Shown piece by piece: positions 44,862-54,432 of a stretch of DNA of 64,000 bases. The stretch lies in assembly GCF_014645815.1 (NCBI RefSeq), contig NZ_BMML01000004.1:248001-312000 (forward strand), in the 5' to 3' direction. The position numbers were made by a program, and so were the translations under genes. The number at the start of each line of letters is the position of its first letter. Position 1 is the first letter of the stretch. This stretch comes from Streptomyces fuscichromogenes (GTDB lineage Bacteria > Actinomycetota > Actinomycetes > Streptomycetales > Streptomycetaceae). The notes beneath the pieces are model-generated. The model had not been told where the DNA came from. It made no database searches and worked only from the letters and a program-made list of their open reading frames with translations.

Positions 44862-46085
44862 ATGGGATTCCATGTCGACTCCGAGGCCGGGCGGCTGCGC
44901 CGCGTCATCCTGCACCGGCCGGATCTGGAGCTCAAAAGGCTCACCCCCAGCAACAAGGACGCCCTTCTCTTCGACGACGTCCTCTGGGTGCGCCGGGCGC
45001 GGGCCGAGCACGACGGGTTCGCCGACGTGCTGCGCGACCGCGGGGTCGCCGTCCATCTCTTCGGCGACCTGCTCGAAGAGGTGCTGGGTGTCCCGGCCGC
45101 CCGCACCCTCGTCCTGGACCGTGTCTTCGACGAGAAGGAGTACGGCCCGCTCGCCACCGACCACCTGCGCACCGCCTTCGAGGCGCTGCCCGCGCGCGAG
45201 CTGGCCGAGGCACTGGTCGGCGGTATGACCAAGCGGGAGTTCCTGGCCGCGCACGAGGAGCCCACCTCGGTCCGCTTCCATGTCATGGACCTCGACGACT
45301 TCCTCCTCGAACCGCTCCCCAACCACCTCTTCACCCGTGACACCTCCGCCTGGGTCTACGACGGGGTCTCCATCAACGCCATGCGCTGGCCCGCCCGGCA
45401 GCGCGAGACCGTGCACTTCGAGGCGATCTACCGGCACCACCCGCTGTTCCGCGGCGAGACGTTCCACGTGTGGTCCGAGGGGCAGGCCGCCTACCCCTCC
45501 ACCATCGAGGGCGGCGACGTCCTGGTGATCGGCAACGGCGCGGTCCTGATCGGCATGAGCGAGCGCACCACCCCGCAGGCCGTCGAGATGCTCGCGCACA
45601 AGCTGTTCGAGGCCGGCTCGGCGCAGACCATCGTCGCCCTGGACATGCCGAAGCGGCGCGCCTTCATGCATCTCGACACCGTGATGACGATGGTCGACGG
45701 CGGCACCTTCACCCAGTACGCCGGGCTCGGCATGCTCCGCTCGTACACCATCGAACCGGGCACCGGCGAGAAGGAGCTCAAGGTCACCGACCATCCGCCG
45801 GAGCACATGCACCGGGCGATCGCCGCCGCCCTCGGCCTCAGTGAGATCCGGGTCCTGACCGCCACCCAGGACGTGCACGCGGCCGAGCGCGAACAGTGGG
45901 ACGACGGCTGCAACGTCCTCGCCGTCGAACCCGGTGTCGTCGTCGCCTACGAGCGCAACGCCACCACCAACACCCATCTGCGCCGACAGGGCATCGAGGT
46001 GATCGAGATCCCGGGCAGCGAACTGGGGCGGGGAAGGGGCGGCCCGCGGTGCATGAGCTGCCCGGTGGAGCGGGACGCGGTGTGA
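44862..46085 (+). CDS. arcA: Arginine deiminase
   Basis: 407 residues. Reaction: arginine to citrulline and ammonia, first step of the arginine deiminase pathway in the cytoplasm. Seen: the pentein fold with [55 protein letters not shown], and the catalytic Cys400 in [10 protein letters not shown] at the C-terminus; [10 protein letters not shown] carries the catalytic His. ATG 44862 follows GGATGGAGG. The gene for ornithine carbamoyltransferase follows after 95 bases, so the pathway order arcA-arcB is kept. No carbamate kinase (arcC) gene is in the window. Confidence 0.96.
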   Translation: MGFHVDSEAGRLRRVILHRPDLELKRLTPSNKDALLFDDVLWVRRARAEHDGFADVLRDRGVAVHLFGDLLEEVLGVPAARTLVLDRVFDEKEYGPLATDHLRTAFEALPARELAEALVGGMTKREFLAAHEEPTSVRFHVMDLDDFLLEPLPNHLFTRDTSAWVYDGVSINAMRWPARQRETVHFEAIYRHHPLFRGETFHVWSEGQAAYPSTIEGGDVLVIGNGAVLIGMSERTTPQAVEMLAHKLFEAGSAQTIVALDMPKRRAFMHLDTVMTMVDGGTFTQYAGLGMLRSYTIEPGTGEKELKVTDHPPEHMHRAIAAALGLSEIRVLTATQDVHAAEREQWDDGCNVLAVEPGVVVAYERNATTNTHLRRQGIEVIEIPGSELGRGRGGPRCMSCPVERDAV

Positions 46086-46109
46086 TCATCGGGTGTGATT
46101 CATCTGGCT

Positions 46110-46136
46110 GTATAGAAATGTGGAGCATCGTATAGA
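46110..46136 (+). promoter_or_regulatory. Paired GTATAGA direct repeats upstream of arcB
   Basis: Seen: GTATAGA at 46110-46116 and again at 46130-46136, exactly 20 bases apart in an AT-rich gap between arcA and arcB. Each TATAGA could be a -10 hexamer, so these may be two promoter starts; or the pair may be a binding site facing one side of the helix. Confidence 0.4.
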
Positions 46137-46180
46137 CTTCCAAAGTCCCCGAAGCTGATCCCTACCGCTGGAGCGCCCTC

Positions 46181-47188
46181 ATGGCGACTGTCCCGACCGC
46201 CCTCGCCGGCCGCCACTTCCTCAAGGAGCTGGACTTCACCCAGGAGGAGTTCCGCGGGCTGGTCGAGCTGGCCGCCGAGCTGAAGGCGGCCAAGAAGGCC
46301 GGGGCCGAGCCGCAGTACCTGCGGGGCAGGAACATCGCGCTGGTCTTCGAGAAGACCTCCACCCGCACCCGCTGCGCCTTCGAGGTCGCCGCCGCGGACC
46401 AGGGCGCCGCCACCACCTACCTCGACCCGGCCGGCTCCCAGCTCGGCCACAAGGAGTCGGTGAAGGACACCGCCCGGGTCCTCGGCCGGATGTACGACGC
46501 GATCGAGTACCGCGGGCACGGCCAGGGCGTCGTCGAGGAACTGGCCGCGTTCGCCGGGGTGCCCGTGTACAACGGCCTCACCGACGAGTGGCACCCCACC
46601 CAGATGCTCGCCGACGTGCTCACCATGACCGAGCACAGCGACAAGCCGCTCGACGCCATCGCCTTCGCCTACCTCGGCGACGCCCGCTACAACATGGGCA
46701 ACTCCTACCTGGTCACCGGCGCCCTGCTCGGCATGGACGTCCGGATCGTCGCGCCCCGGCTGCTGTGGCCGGACGACACCATCGTCGAGCTGGCCCAGCA
46801 GCTCGCCGGCGCGTCCGGCGCCCGGATCACGCTCACCGAGGACGTGAAGGAGGGGGTGCGGGGCGCCGACTTCGTCGCCACCGACGTCTGGGTGTCGATG
46901 GGCGAGCCCAAGGAGGTCTGGGACGAGCGCATCGCGCTGCTCGGCCCCTACGCCGTCACCATGGACGTGCTGCGCGCCACCGGCAACGCCGACGTCAAGT
47001 TCCTGCACTGCCTGCCGGCCTTCCACGACCTCGGCACCGTCGTCGGCCGCGAGATCCACGAGCGGCACGGGCTGACCGAGCTGGAGGTCACCGACGAGGT
47101 GTTCGAGTCCGAGCACTCGGTCGTCTTCGACGAGGCCGAGAACAGGATGCACACCATCAAGGCGGTCCTGGTGGCCACCCTCGCCTGA
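46181..47188 (+). CDS. arcB: Ornithine carbamoyltransferase (catabolic type by context)
   Basis: 335 residues. Seen: carbamoyl-phosphate site STRTR at 60-64, [12 protein letters not shown], and the ornithine-binding HCLPAFHD motif, all intact. Reaction: reversible conversion of citrulline plus phosphate to ornithine and carbamoyl phosphate. Family knowledge: length and the [20 protein letters not shown] region fit the ArcB/ArgF class shared by catabolic and anabolic enzymes. Context behind arcA points to the catabolic role. A separate promoter is likely, given the 95-base gap with its repeated TATAGA. Downstream is a degraded amino-acid permease gene. Confidence 0.93.
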   Translation: MATVPTALAGRHFLKELDFTQEEFRGLVELAAELKAAKKAGAEPQYLRGRNIALVFEKTSTRTRCAFEVAAADQGAATTYLDPAGSQLGHKESVKDTARVLGRMYDAIEYRGHGQGVVEELAAFAGVPVYNGLTDEWHPTQMLADVLTMTEHSDKPLDAIAFAYLGDARYNMGNSYLVTGALLGMDVRIVAPRLLWPDDTIVELAQQLAGASGARITLTEDVKEGVRGADFVATDVWVSMGEPKEVWDERIALLGPYAVTMDVLRATGNADVKFLHCLPAFHDLGTVVGREIHERHGLTELEVTDEVFESEHSVVFDEAENRMHTIKAVLVATLA

Positions 47189-47210
47189 TTTCCTTCCGGC
47201 GGCCCGACAC

Positions 47211-47240
47211 CACCCCACCCCACGCCACCCCACCCCACGC
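47211..47240 (+). repeat. Two exact 15-bp tandem copies between arcB and a permease remnant
   Basis: Seen: CACCCCACCCCACGC at 47211-47225 and 47226-47240, strongly strand-asymmetric in C. It lies at the junction where the permease gene has lost its start, and could mark slippage or deletion. Confidence 0.6.
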
Positions 47241-47293
47241 CGCGCCGCGGCCGACACCGCGACCGGACCCGGATCGCACCCGCACCACCAGAT

Positions 47294-47950
47294 ACGAGCA
47301 CCACCCGCATACTTCGCTCCAAGTCCCCGCACCTGCTGGTCGCCGAATCCGGCGCCGACCTCGCGGGCCCCGGCCTCCGCCGCGCGATCCTCGTCTGCAT
47401 GGCCGTCGGCACCCTGCCGTACTGCGCGGTCGCGCTGTCGGCGATCGGCGGCGGCGTGATCGCCTTCGGCGCGGTCGTCGCCATCGCCTCGGTCGTCCTC
47501 ATGTCCATGTCCCGGGACGGACTGATCCCGCGCGTCTTCGAGAAGGTCTCCCCGAGGACCGCCACCCCGGTGGCCGGCCCCCTGATCGTCGCGGCTGTCC
47601 TCGCGCTCCCGGCGGCCTTCGCCTCGCTGGACGCGGTGATGAACCTGTGCACCGTCGGCACTCTCGCGATCATGGCCGTGGTGAACATCGCGGTGATCGC
47701 CCTGCGCCGTCGCGAACCGGCCCTCGCCCGCGCCTTCCGGGTACCGCTCTACCCGGTGGTCCCCCTGCTGGGCGTCGGTTTCTGCCTCTACCTCAGGTAC
47801 GAGACCGGGTGGACGACCTGCATCCAGTTCGCCGTCTTCCTGGCCGTGGGCCTGCTGGTCTGCGTCGGCTGCGGGCGCCGGAACTCCACGCCGGCCACCG
47901 CTGCCGTGACTACGCCGGGCGCCACTGACGCGGTACCACAGGAAGCCTGA
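47294..47950 (+). pseudogene. Decayed APC-family (cationic amino-acid type) permease, internally deleted and without a start codon
   Basis: Seen: one frame runs from ACG 47294 to TGA 47950 without stops. It reads like a permease N-terminus (TTRILRSKSPHLLVAESGA), then jumps to a middle helix (LRRAILVCMAVGTLPYCAVA), then to the loop MSMSRDGLIPRVFEKVSPRT and three or four C-terminal helices (RAFRVPLYPVVPLLGVGF). Full-length relatives have about 480-500 residues and 12 helices; here about 218 codons remain. The expected start position holds ACG, and no ribosome site precedes it. ATG 47399 could start a 183-residue fragment. Inference: relic of an arginine or ornithine carrier once linked to arcAB. 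Its 3' end overlaps the next gene by 41 bases. Confidence 0.7.
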
Positions 47951-48377
47951 ACCACACCGCCTTGCCGGACTCGGTCGGGCGGTGTCCGCAGGACGAGCTG
48001 AGGGCGCGGATCAGCAGCAGGCCCCGCCCGCCCTCCTGCATGGGGTCGGGCTCCTCGATCACCGGACGGGTGAGATGACCGGGCGGCGCCGGATCCGGGT
48101 CGTGCACCTCGACCTTGCAGCCCCCCGGCAGCAGCTCGACGACCAGCTCTATCGGCCCCTTGCCCGCGGTGTGCTCCACCGCGTTGGCGACCAGTTCCGC
48201 CGTGAGCAGTTCGGCGGTGTCGGTGTCCGCCGGGTGGTCCGTCTCCTCCATCGCCGAGCGCACCAGGGCACGGGCGACCGGCACGGCCGCGACGGTGTGC
48301 GGCAGCGCGATACGCCAGGAGGCGGCGGAGGAGGGTGGTTCGTACACGGCGATTCCGTTCATGGCGCAGGCGATCAC
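47910..48377 (-). CDS. RsbW-type ATP-binding protein (anti-sigma kinase-like HATPase)
   Basis: 155 residues. Seen: GHKL ATPase boxes: N box ELLTAELVANAVEHTAG, G1 KVEVHDPDP and G2 EGGRGLLLIRALSS. Family knowledge: Streptomyces carry dozens of such small ATPases; the family includes anti-sigma kinases, but most are uncharacterised. GTG 48377 is chosen because GCAGGA lies seven bases upstream; ATG 48362 has no such site. The neighbours do not include a sigma factor or anti-anti-sigma gene, so its partner is elsewhere. The 3' end overlaps the permease relic. Confidence 0.85.
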   Translation of the reverse strand: MIACAMNGIAVYEPPSSAASWRIALPHTVAAVPVARALVRSAMEETDHPADTDTAELLTAELVANAVEHTAGKGPIELVVELLPGGCKVEVHDPDPAPPGHLTRPVIEEPDPMQEGGRGLLLIRALSSSCGHRPTESGKAVWFRLPVVPRQWRPA

Positions 48378-48564
48378 TGCTTGTCCTGCTTTCAACTGTA
48401 GGAATGGTACGGGTCCCGGGCCGGAACCCGTCGGCGGGTCCCGGGCCGGACCTTCGTCCCGGTAACGGGCTGCTTACCCCGGTCGGTGGGCCGTTTCGCA
48501 CGCGCGCCCGCACTGTTACCGCCTTATTGACACGCCGTGACCTTGTGACCGTCCGTCGGGCACG

Positions 48565-48600
48565 CGAAGGAGCCCCCGGCACGTGCCGGGGGCTCCTTCG
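48565..48600. terminator. Perfect 36-bp palindrome, bidirectional terminator
   Basis: Seen: two 18-bp arms (CGAAGGAGCCCCCGGCAC and its exact complement) with no spacer, 14 bases after the cysN stop and in the 236-base gap behind the divergent ATPase start. Strong GC stem without a T-tract, common in Streptomyces. It would stop cysN transcripts. Confidence 0.8.
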
Positions 48601-48613
48601 GTGCGGGTGGGGA

Positions 48614-49822
48614 TCAGCCGAACTCGACCATCCCCGCGGTCAGCGTCGCGCCGTCCGCCGGGTCGATCAGGATGAACGCGCCGGTACGGCGGGAGACCGC
48701 GTAGGCGTCCAGCGGCAGCGGCTCGGCGCTGCGCAGGGTGATCCGGCCCAGGTCGTTGGCGGTCAGCCGGGCGGCGCCCGCCAGGTCCCGGACGATCGCC
48801 TTGACGGTCCGGGTGGCGTGCCTGAGCAGCACCCGGTCGCCGACCCTGAGCGGCCGGTCGGCCAGATGGCAGACGGCCGCCGTCACGTCCTGGGTGAGCA
48901 CGGGCGCCTCCGGCCCCGCGGTGATCATGTCGCCGCGCGAGACGTCCCGCTGGTCGGCCAGCCGCACCCCGATGGACTGCGGGGCATGCGCCGCTCGGAC
49001 CTCGGTGCCGAGCACGTCGATCGCCGTGATCTCGGAGGTCTCCCCGGACGGGTGCACGGTGACCCGGTCGCCGACCCGCAGCGAGCCGGAGACCAGCTGG
49101 CCCGCGTAGTGCCGGATGTCACCGTGCCGGATGACGTACTGGACCGGGAAGCGGGCCGGCGCGTCGGCCGGGTCCGCGGCCACCGGGACGCTCTCCAGGA
49201 ACTCCAGGAGCGCCGGGCCGCCGTACCAGTCCATGTGCGTGGAACGGTCCACGACGTTGTCGCCCACCAGCGCCGACACCGGGATCGCGGTGACCTCGGG
49301 GAGCCCCAGCTCGGCGGTCTGGGCGGTGAAGTCGGCGACGATCCGCTCGAACCCGGCCCGCTCGTAGCCGACCAGGTCCATCTTGTTGACGGCGAGGACG
49401 ACGTGCGGGACGCGCAGCAGGGCGGCCACCGCCGCGTGCCGCCGGGTCTGCTCGACGACCCCGTTGCGGGCGTCGACCAGGATGATCGCCAGTTCGGCGG
49501 TGGAGGCGCCGGTGACCATGTTCCGGGTGTACTGCACATGGCCCGGGGTGTCGGCGAGGATGAACCGCCGCCTGGCCGTGGCGAAGTAGCGGTAGGCCAC
49601 GTCGATGGTGATGCCCTGCTCGCGCTCGGCGCGCAGGCCGTCGGTGAGCAGGGCCAGGTCGGGGGCGTCCTTGCCGCGGCTGAGGGATGCCTGCTCGACG
49701 GCCTCCAGCTGGTCGGCGAGGACCGACTTGGAGTCGTGCAGGAGCCGTCCGACGAGGGTGGACTTGCCGTCGTCGACGGAGCCCGCGGTCGCGAACCGCA
49801 GGGTGTCGATGGTCGTGCTCAT
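48614..49822 (-). CDS. cysN: Sulfate adenylyltransferase subunit 1 (GTPase)
   Basis: 402 residues. Seen: EF-Tu-like GTPase with P-loop GSVDDGKST at 14-22, DTPGHVQYTRNM and NKMDLV, then two beta-barrel domains. Role: with CysD forms ATP sulfurylase, where GTP hydrolysis drives formation of adenosine 5'-phosphosulfate. It lacks the fused APS kinase domain of NodQ-type proteins, in line with a separate cysC upstream. Two bases separate it from the cysD stop. A strong palindromic terminator follows. Length is at the short end for the family but all GTPase motifs are present. Confidence 0.95.
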   Translation of the reverse strand: MSTTIDTLRFATAGSVDDGKSTLVGRLLHDSKSVLADQLEAVEQASLSRGKDAPDLALLTDGLRAEREQGITIDVAYRYFATARRRFILADTPGHVQYTRNMVTGASTAELAIILVDARNGVVEQTRRHAAVAALLRVPHVVLAVNKMDLVGYERAGFERIVADFTAQTAELGLPEVTAIPVSALVGDNVVDRSTHMDWYGGPALLEFLESVPVAADPADAPARFPVQYVIRHGDIRHYAGQLVSGSLRVGDRVTVHPSGETSEITAIDVLGTEVRAAHAPQSIGVRLADQRDVSRGDMITAGPEAPVLTQDVTAAVCHLADRPLRVGDRVLLRHATRTVKAIVRDLAGAARLTANDLGRITLRSAEPLPLDAYAVSRRTGAFILIDPADGATLTAGMVEFG

Positions 49823-49824
49823 GG

Positions 49825-50727
49825 TTAGAAGTACCCCTCGCGCTTGCGGTCTTCCATCGCGGCCTCGGAGAGCTTGTCGTCGGCCCGGGTGGCGCCGCGT
49901 TCGGTGAGCCGGGAGGCGGCGATCTCGGCGATCACCTTCTCGATGCTGTCGGCGTCGGAGTCGACCGCGCCGGTGCAGGACATGTCGCCGACGGTCCGGT
50001 AGCGCACCTGGCGCTTCGCCACGCTCTCGCCGTCCCTGGGGCCGCCCCACTCGCCGGCGGTCAGCCACATCCCGCCCCGCTGGAACACCTCGCGGTGATG
50101 GGCGAAGTAGATCTGCGGGAGGTCGATGTCCTCGCGGGCGATGTACTGCCAGACGTCCAGCTCGGTCCAGTTGGACAGGGGGAAGACGCGGACGTGCTCG
50201 CCGGGGGCGTGCCGGCCGTTGTAGAGGTTCCACAGTTCGGGGCGCTGGCGGCGCGGGTCCCACTGCGAGAACTCGTCGCGCAGCGAGAACACCCGCTCCT
50301 TGGCGCGGGCCTTCTCCTCGTCGCGGCGGCCGCCGCCGAAGACGGCGTCGAACTTCTCGCTCTGGATCTTCTCGGTGAGCGGCACGGTCTGGAGGGGGTT
50401 GCGGGTGCCGTCGGGGCGTTCGCGCAGCACACCGCGGTCGATGTAGTCCTGTACGGAGGCCACATGGAGGCGCAGGCCATGTGCGGTCACCACACGGTCG
50501 CGGTACTCCAGGACCTCGGGGAAGTTGTGTCCGGTGTCCACGTGCAGGAGGGAGAAGGGGATCGCCGCGGGGGCGAACGCCTTCAGCGCGAGGTGCAGCA
50601 TGACGATGGAGTCCTTGCCGCCGGAGAACAGGATCACCGGTCGTTCGAACTCGCCCGCCACCTCGCGGAAGATGTGGACCGCCTCGGACTCCAGCGCGTC
50701 CAGGTGGGACAGCGTGAAGGTGCTCAT
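49825..50727 (-). CDS. cysD: Sulfate adenylyltransferase subunit 2
   Basis: 300 residues. Seen: PP-loop ATP pyrophosphatase motif SGGKDS at 35-40, LLHVDTGHNFPEVLEYRDRV, VFGGGRRDEEKARAKERVFS, and the C-terminal GYF. Role: catalytic subunit of ATP sulfurylase, joining ATP and sulfate to APS; works with CysN. Overlaps the cysC stop by four bases (ATGA) upstream and is two bases from cysN downstream. Intact. Confidence 0.96.
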   Translation of the reverse strand: MSTFTLSHLDALESEAVHIFREVAGEFERPVILFSGGKDSIVMLHLALKAFAPAAIPFSLLHVDTGHNFPEVLEYRDRVVTAHGLRLHVASVQDYIDRGVLRERPDGTRNPLQTVPLTEKIQSEKFDAVFGGGRRDEEKARAKERVFSLRDEFSQWDPRRQRPELWNLYNGRHAPGEHVRVFPLSNWTELDVWQYIAREDIDLPQIYFAHHREVFQRGGMWLTAGEWGGPRDGESVAKRQVRYRTVGDMSCTGAVDSDADSIEKVIAEIAASRLTERGATRADDKLSEAAMEDRKREGYF

Positions 50728-51275
50728 GCCAGCCCCCGCTCCACCAGCAGCGCGTGCACCGCGTCGGCGGACTGCTGCGGGGTCTGCTCCTGGGTGGGCA
50801 GCACCAGCGCCGGGTCGGCGGGCGGCTCGTAGGGGTCGTCGACGCCGGTCAGCCCGGTCAGCTCACCCGCGGCCTGCCTGGCGTACAGACCCTTCACGTC
50901 CCGCTCGCTGCACACCTCGACCGGGGTCGCCACGTGTACTTCCAGATACGGTGTCCCGCTCTTCTCGTGCCGTGCCCGCACCGCCTCGCGGCTGTCGGCG
51001 TAGGGGGCGATGACGGGGACGACGGAGAGCACGCCGTTGCGCGCGAGCACCTCGGAGACCAGGCCGATGCGCTGCACGTTGGTGTTGCGGTCCGCCCGGG
51101 AGAAACCGAGGCCGGCCGAGAGGAAACGGCGTATCTCGTCGCCGTCGAGAACCTCCACGCGATGTCCCTCGGCCTTGAGCCGGTCGCCGAGGAGGCGCGC
51201 GATCGTCGTCTTGCCCGCGCTCGGCAGTCCCGTCAGCCAGACCGTGGCTCCCTGAGCCCTTGGCGTGGTGGTCAT
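50724..51275 (-). CDS. cysC: Adenylylsulfate (APS) kinase
   Basis: 183 residues. Seen: P-loop WLTGLPSAGKTT (14-24), LDGDEIRRFLSAGLGFSRAD, RDVKGLYARQAAGE. Role: phosphorylates APS to PAPS, the sulfuryl donor. First gene of cysC-cysD-cysN. No APS/PAPS reductase or sulfite reductase gene is nearby, so here the operon makes activated sulfate only. ATG 51275 is chosen; a TTG at 51281 lies closer to GAGG. The leader upstream has a long perfect inverted repeat that may control the operon. Confidence 0.94.
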   Translation of the reverse strand: MTTTPRAQGATVWLTGLPSAGKTTIARLLGDRLKAEGHRVEVLDGDEIRRFLSAGLGFSRADRNTNVQRIGLVSEVLARNGVLSVVPVIAPYADSREAVRARHEKSGTPYLEVHVATPVEVCSERDVKGLYARQAAGELTGLTGVDDPYEPPADPALVLPTQEQTPQQSADAVHALLVERGLA

Positions 51276-51292
51276 GCGCAACAGACCTCTTC

Positions 51293-51340
51293 CTTACCTA
51301 CTCGTCAAACTCGCGAACGACCCGTCGAAGAGTAGGTAAG
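51293..51340 (-). promoter_or_regulatory. Leader inverted repeat upstream of cysC
   Basis: Seen: 11-base exact arms CTTACCTACTC (51293-51303) and GAGTAGGTAAG (51330-51340) with a 26-base spacer, 18 bases before the cysC start. Further upstream are short symmetric elements AACCTGAGGTT (51364-51374) and GAGTGACTC (51380-51388). The whole 51.28-51.42 kb region is AT-rich for this genome. Inference: operator cluster or an mRNA stem-loop that regulates sulfate activation. Confidence 0.5.
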
Positions 51341-51385
51341 AAGTCTGAGAGGAGTGGTTAAGGAACCTGAGGTTTAACTGAGTGA

Positions 51386-53356
<1,971 letters not shown>

Positions 53357-53410
53357 CCCGGACGCGGGCACCGGGCCTGGTGCGGCCGGGCCTGGTGCGG
53401 CCTGGCCCCG

Positions 53411-53474
53411 GTGCGACCGGGGCCCGGTGTGGCGTGGGCCCGGTGCGACCGGGGCCCGGTGTGGCGTGGGCCCG
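53411..53474 (+). repeat. Two exact 32-bp tandem repeats between convergent genes
   Basis: Seen: the unit starting GTGCGACCGGGGCCCGGTGT at 53411 repeats exactly at 53443, with shorter degenerate GTGCGGCC units from about 53390. Each unit contains GGGCCC palindromes, so the array could fold and end transcripts from both sides. Confidence 0.75.
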
Positions 53475-53490
53475 GTGCCGTCGGTGCCGG

Positions 53491-54366
53491 TCAGCGGGTG
53501 AGCAGCTTCCGGAGCGCGCCGGTGACCTCGTCCGGCGCCTCCTCCGCCATGAAGTGCCCGCAGTCCACCGTGCGGTGCTCCAGGTCCGGGGCCCAGGCAC
53601 GCCACAGCGCCGCCGCGTCGTAGCCGAGGGCGGCACCCCAGTCCTGCTGGAGCACGGTGACCGGCATCCGCAGGACGTTCCCGGCGGCCCGGTCCGTCAG
53701 GTCGTGCTCGGCGTCGACACCGGCCGAGGCACGGTAGTCGGCCACGATCGAGGGCACCGCCTCCCGGCAGGCCGCGAGATAGGCGGCACGGACCCCGGCC
53801 GGGACGGCCGCGGGGTCGCGGGTCCACAGGTCGAGGAAGTGGCCGAAGAACAGGTCCGGCGCCGCGCCGATCAACTCCTCCGGCAGACCCGGCGGCTGGG
53901 CCATCAGGTACAGATGGAAGGCGACGGCGGCGGTGGCCCCGTGCAGCACCTCCCACATGTCCAGGGTGGGCAGGACGTCCAGCAGCGCGAGGTGCGTGAC
54001 CGCGTCCGGGTGGTCGAGGCCGGCCCGGAAGGCGACCAGCGCGCCCCGGTCGTGCCCGGCCAGCGCGAAGCTCTCGTGACCGAGCGCCCGCGCGAGCGCC
54101 ACGACGTCGGCGGCCATGGTCCGCTTCGCGTACGACGTCCCGTCCGGGTCGGCCGGCTTGTCGCTGGCGCCGTAGCCGCGCAGGTCGGGGCAGATCACGG
54201 TGTGCCCGTCCGCGGCGAGGCCGGCGGCCACGTGCCGCCACATCAGGTGGGTCTGGGGAAAACCGTGCAGCAGGACGACCGGGCTGCCGGTGCCGCCGAC
54301 GGACGTGTGCAGGGCGACGCCGTCGGCGACCGGGACGCGGTGCTGCTGAAAACCGGGGATGTTCAT
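53491..54366 (-). CDS. Alpha/beta hydrolase of the haloacetate dehalogenase / epoxide hydrolase type
   Basis: 291 residues. Seen: VVLLHGFPQTHLMWRHVA, LRGYGASDKP, nucleophile Asp106 in GHDRG, Asp130 in ALLDVLPTLDMW, and His271 in DCGHFMAEE, an Asp-Asp-His arrangement. Closest in style to fluoroacetate dehalogenases. Family knowledge: those use a His-Trp pair and a Tyr to hold the leaving halide; here the aligned segment reads HLYLMAQP, so the Trp is Leu. Inference: halide binding may be poor and the enzyme may open epoxides or esters instead. Cytoplasmic. ATG 54366 starts 66 bases from the divergent SARP gene, which may regulate it. Confidence 0.85.
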   Translation of the reverse strand: MNIPGFQQHRVPVADGVALHTSVGGTGSPVVLLHGFPQTHLMWRHVAAGLAADGHTVICPDLRGYGASDKPADPDGTSYAKRTMAADVVALARALGHESFALAGHDRGALVAFRAGLDHPDAVTHLALLDVLPTLDMWEVLHGATAAVAFHLYLMAQPPGLPEELIGAAPDLFFGHFLDLWTRDPAAVPAGVRAAYLAACREAVPSIVADYRASAGVDAEHDLTDRAAGNVLRMPVTVLQQDWGAALGYDAAALWRAWAPDLEHRTVDCGHFMAEEAPDEVTGALRKLLTR

Positions 54367-54432
54367 GCGCCGAGGCTCCCGTGCCCGGATCAGCAGCCGA
54401 TCAGCGGCGCGTGCGGCACGTACGGTGGGCGG

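Noticed and set aside
47399..47950. An intact small membrane protein starting at ATG 47399
   Set aside because: The frame continues upstream with clear permease N-terminal sequence and downstream matches only parts of a permease, so a decayed gene explains it better; not excluded.
48565..48600. The 36-bp palindrome as a regulator operator
   Set aside because: It is a GC-rich, spacerless stem 14 bases behind the cysN stop, the normal place and form of a terminator.
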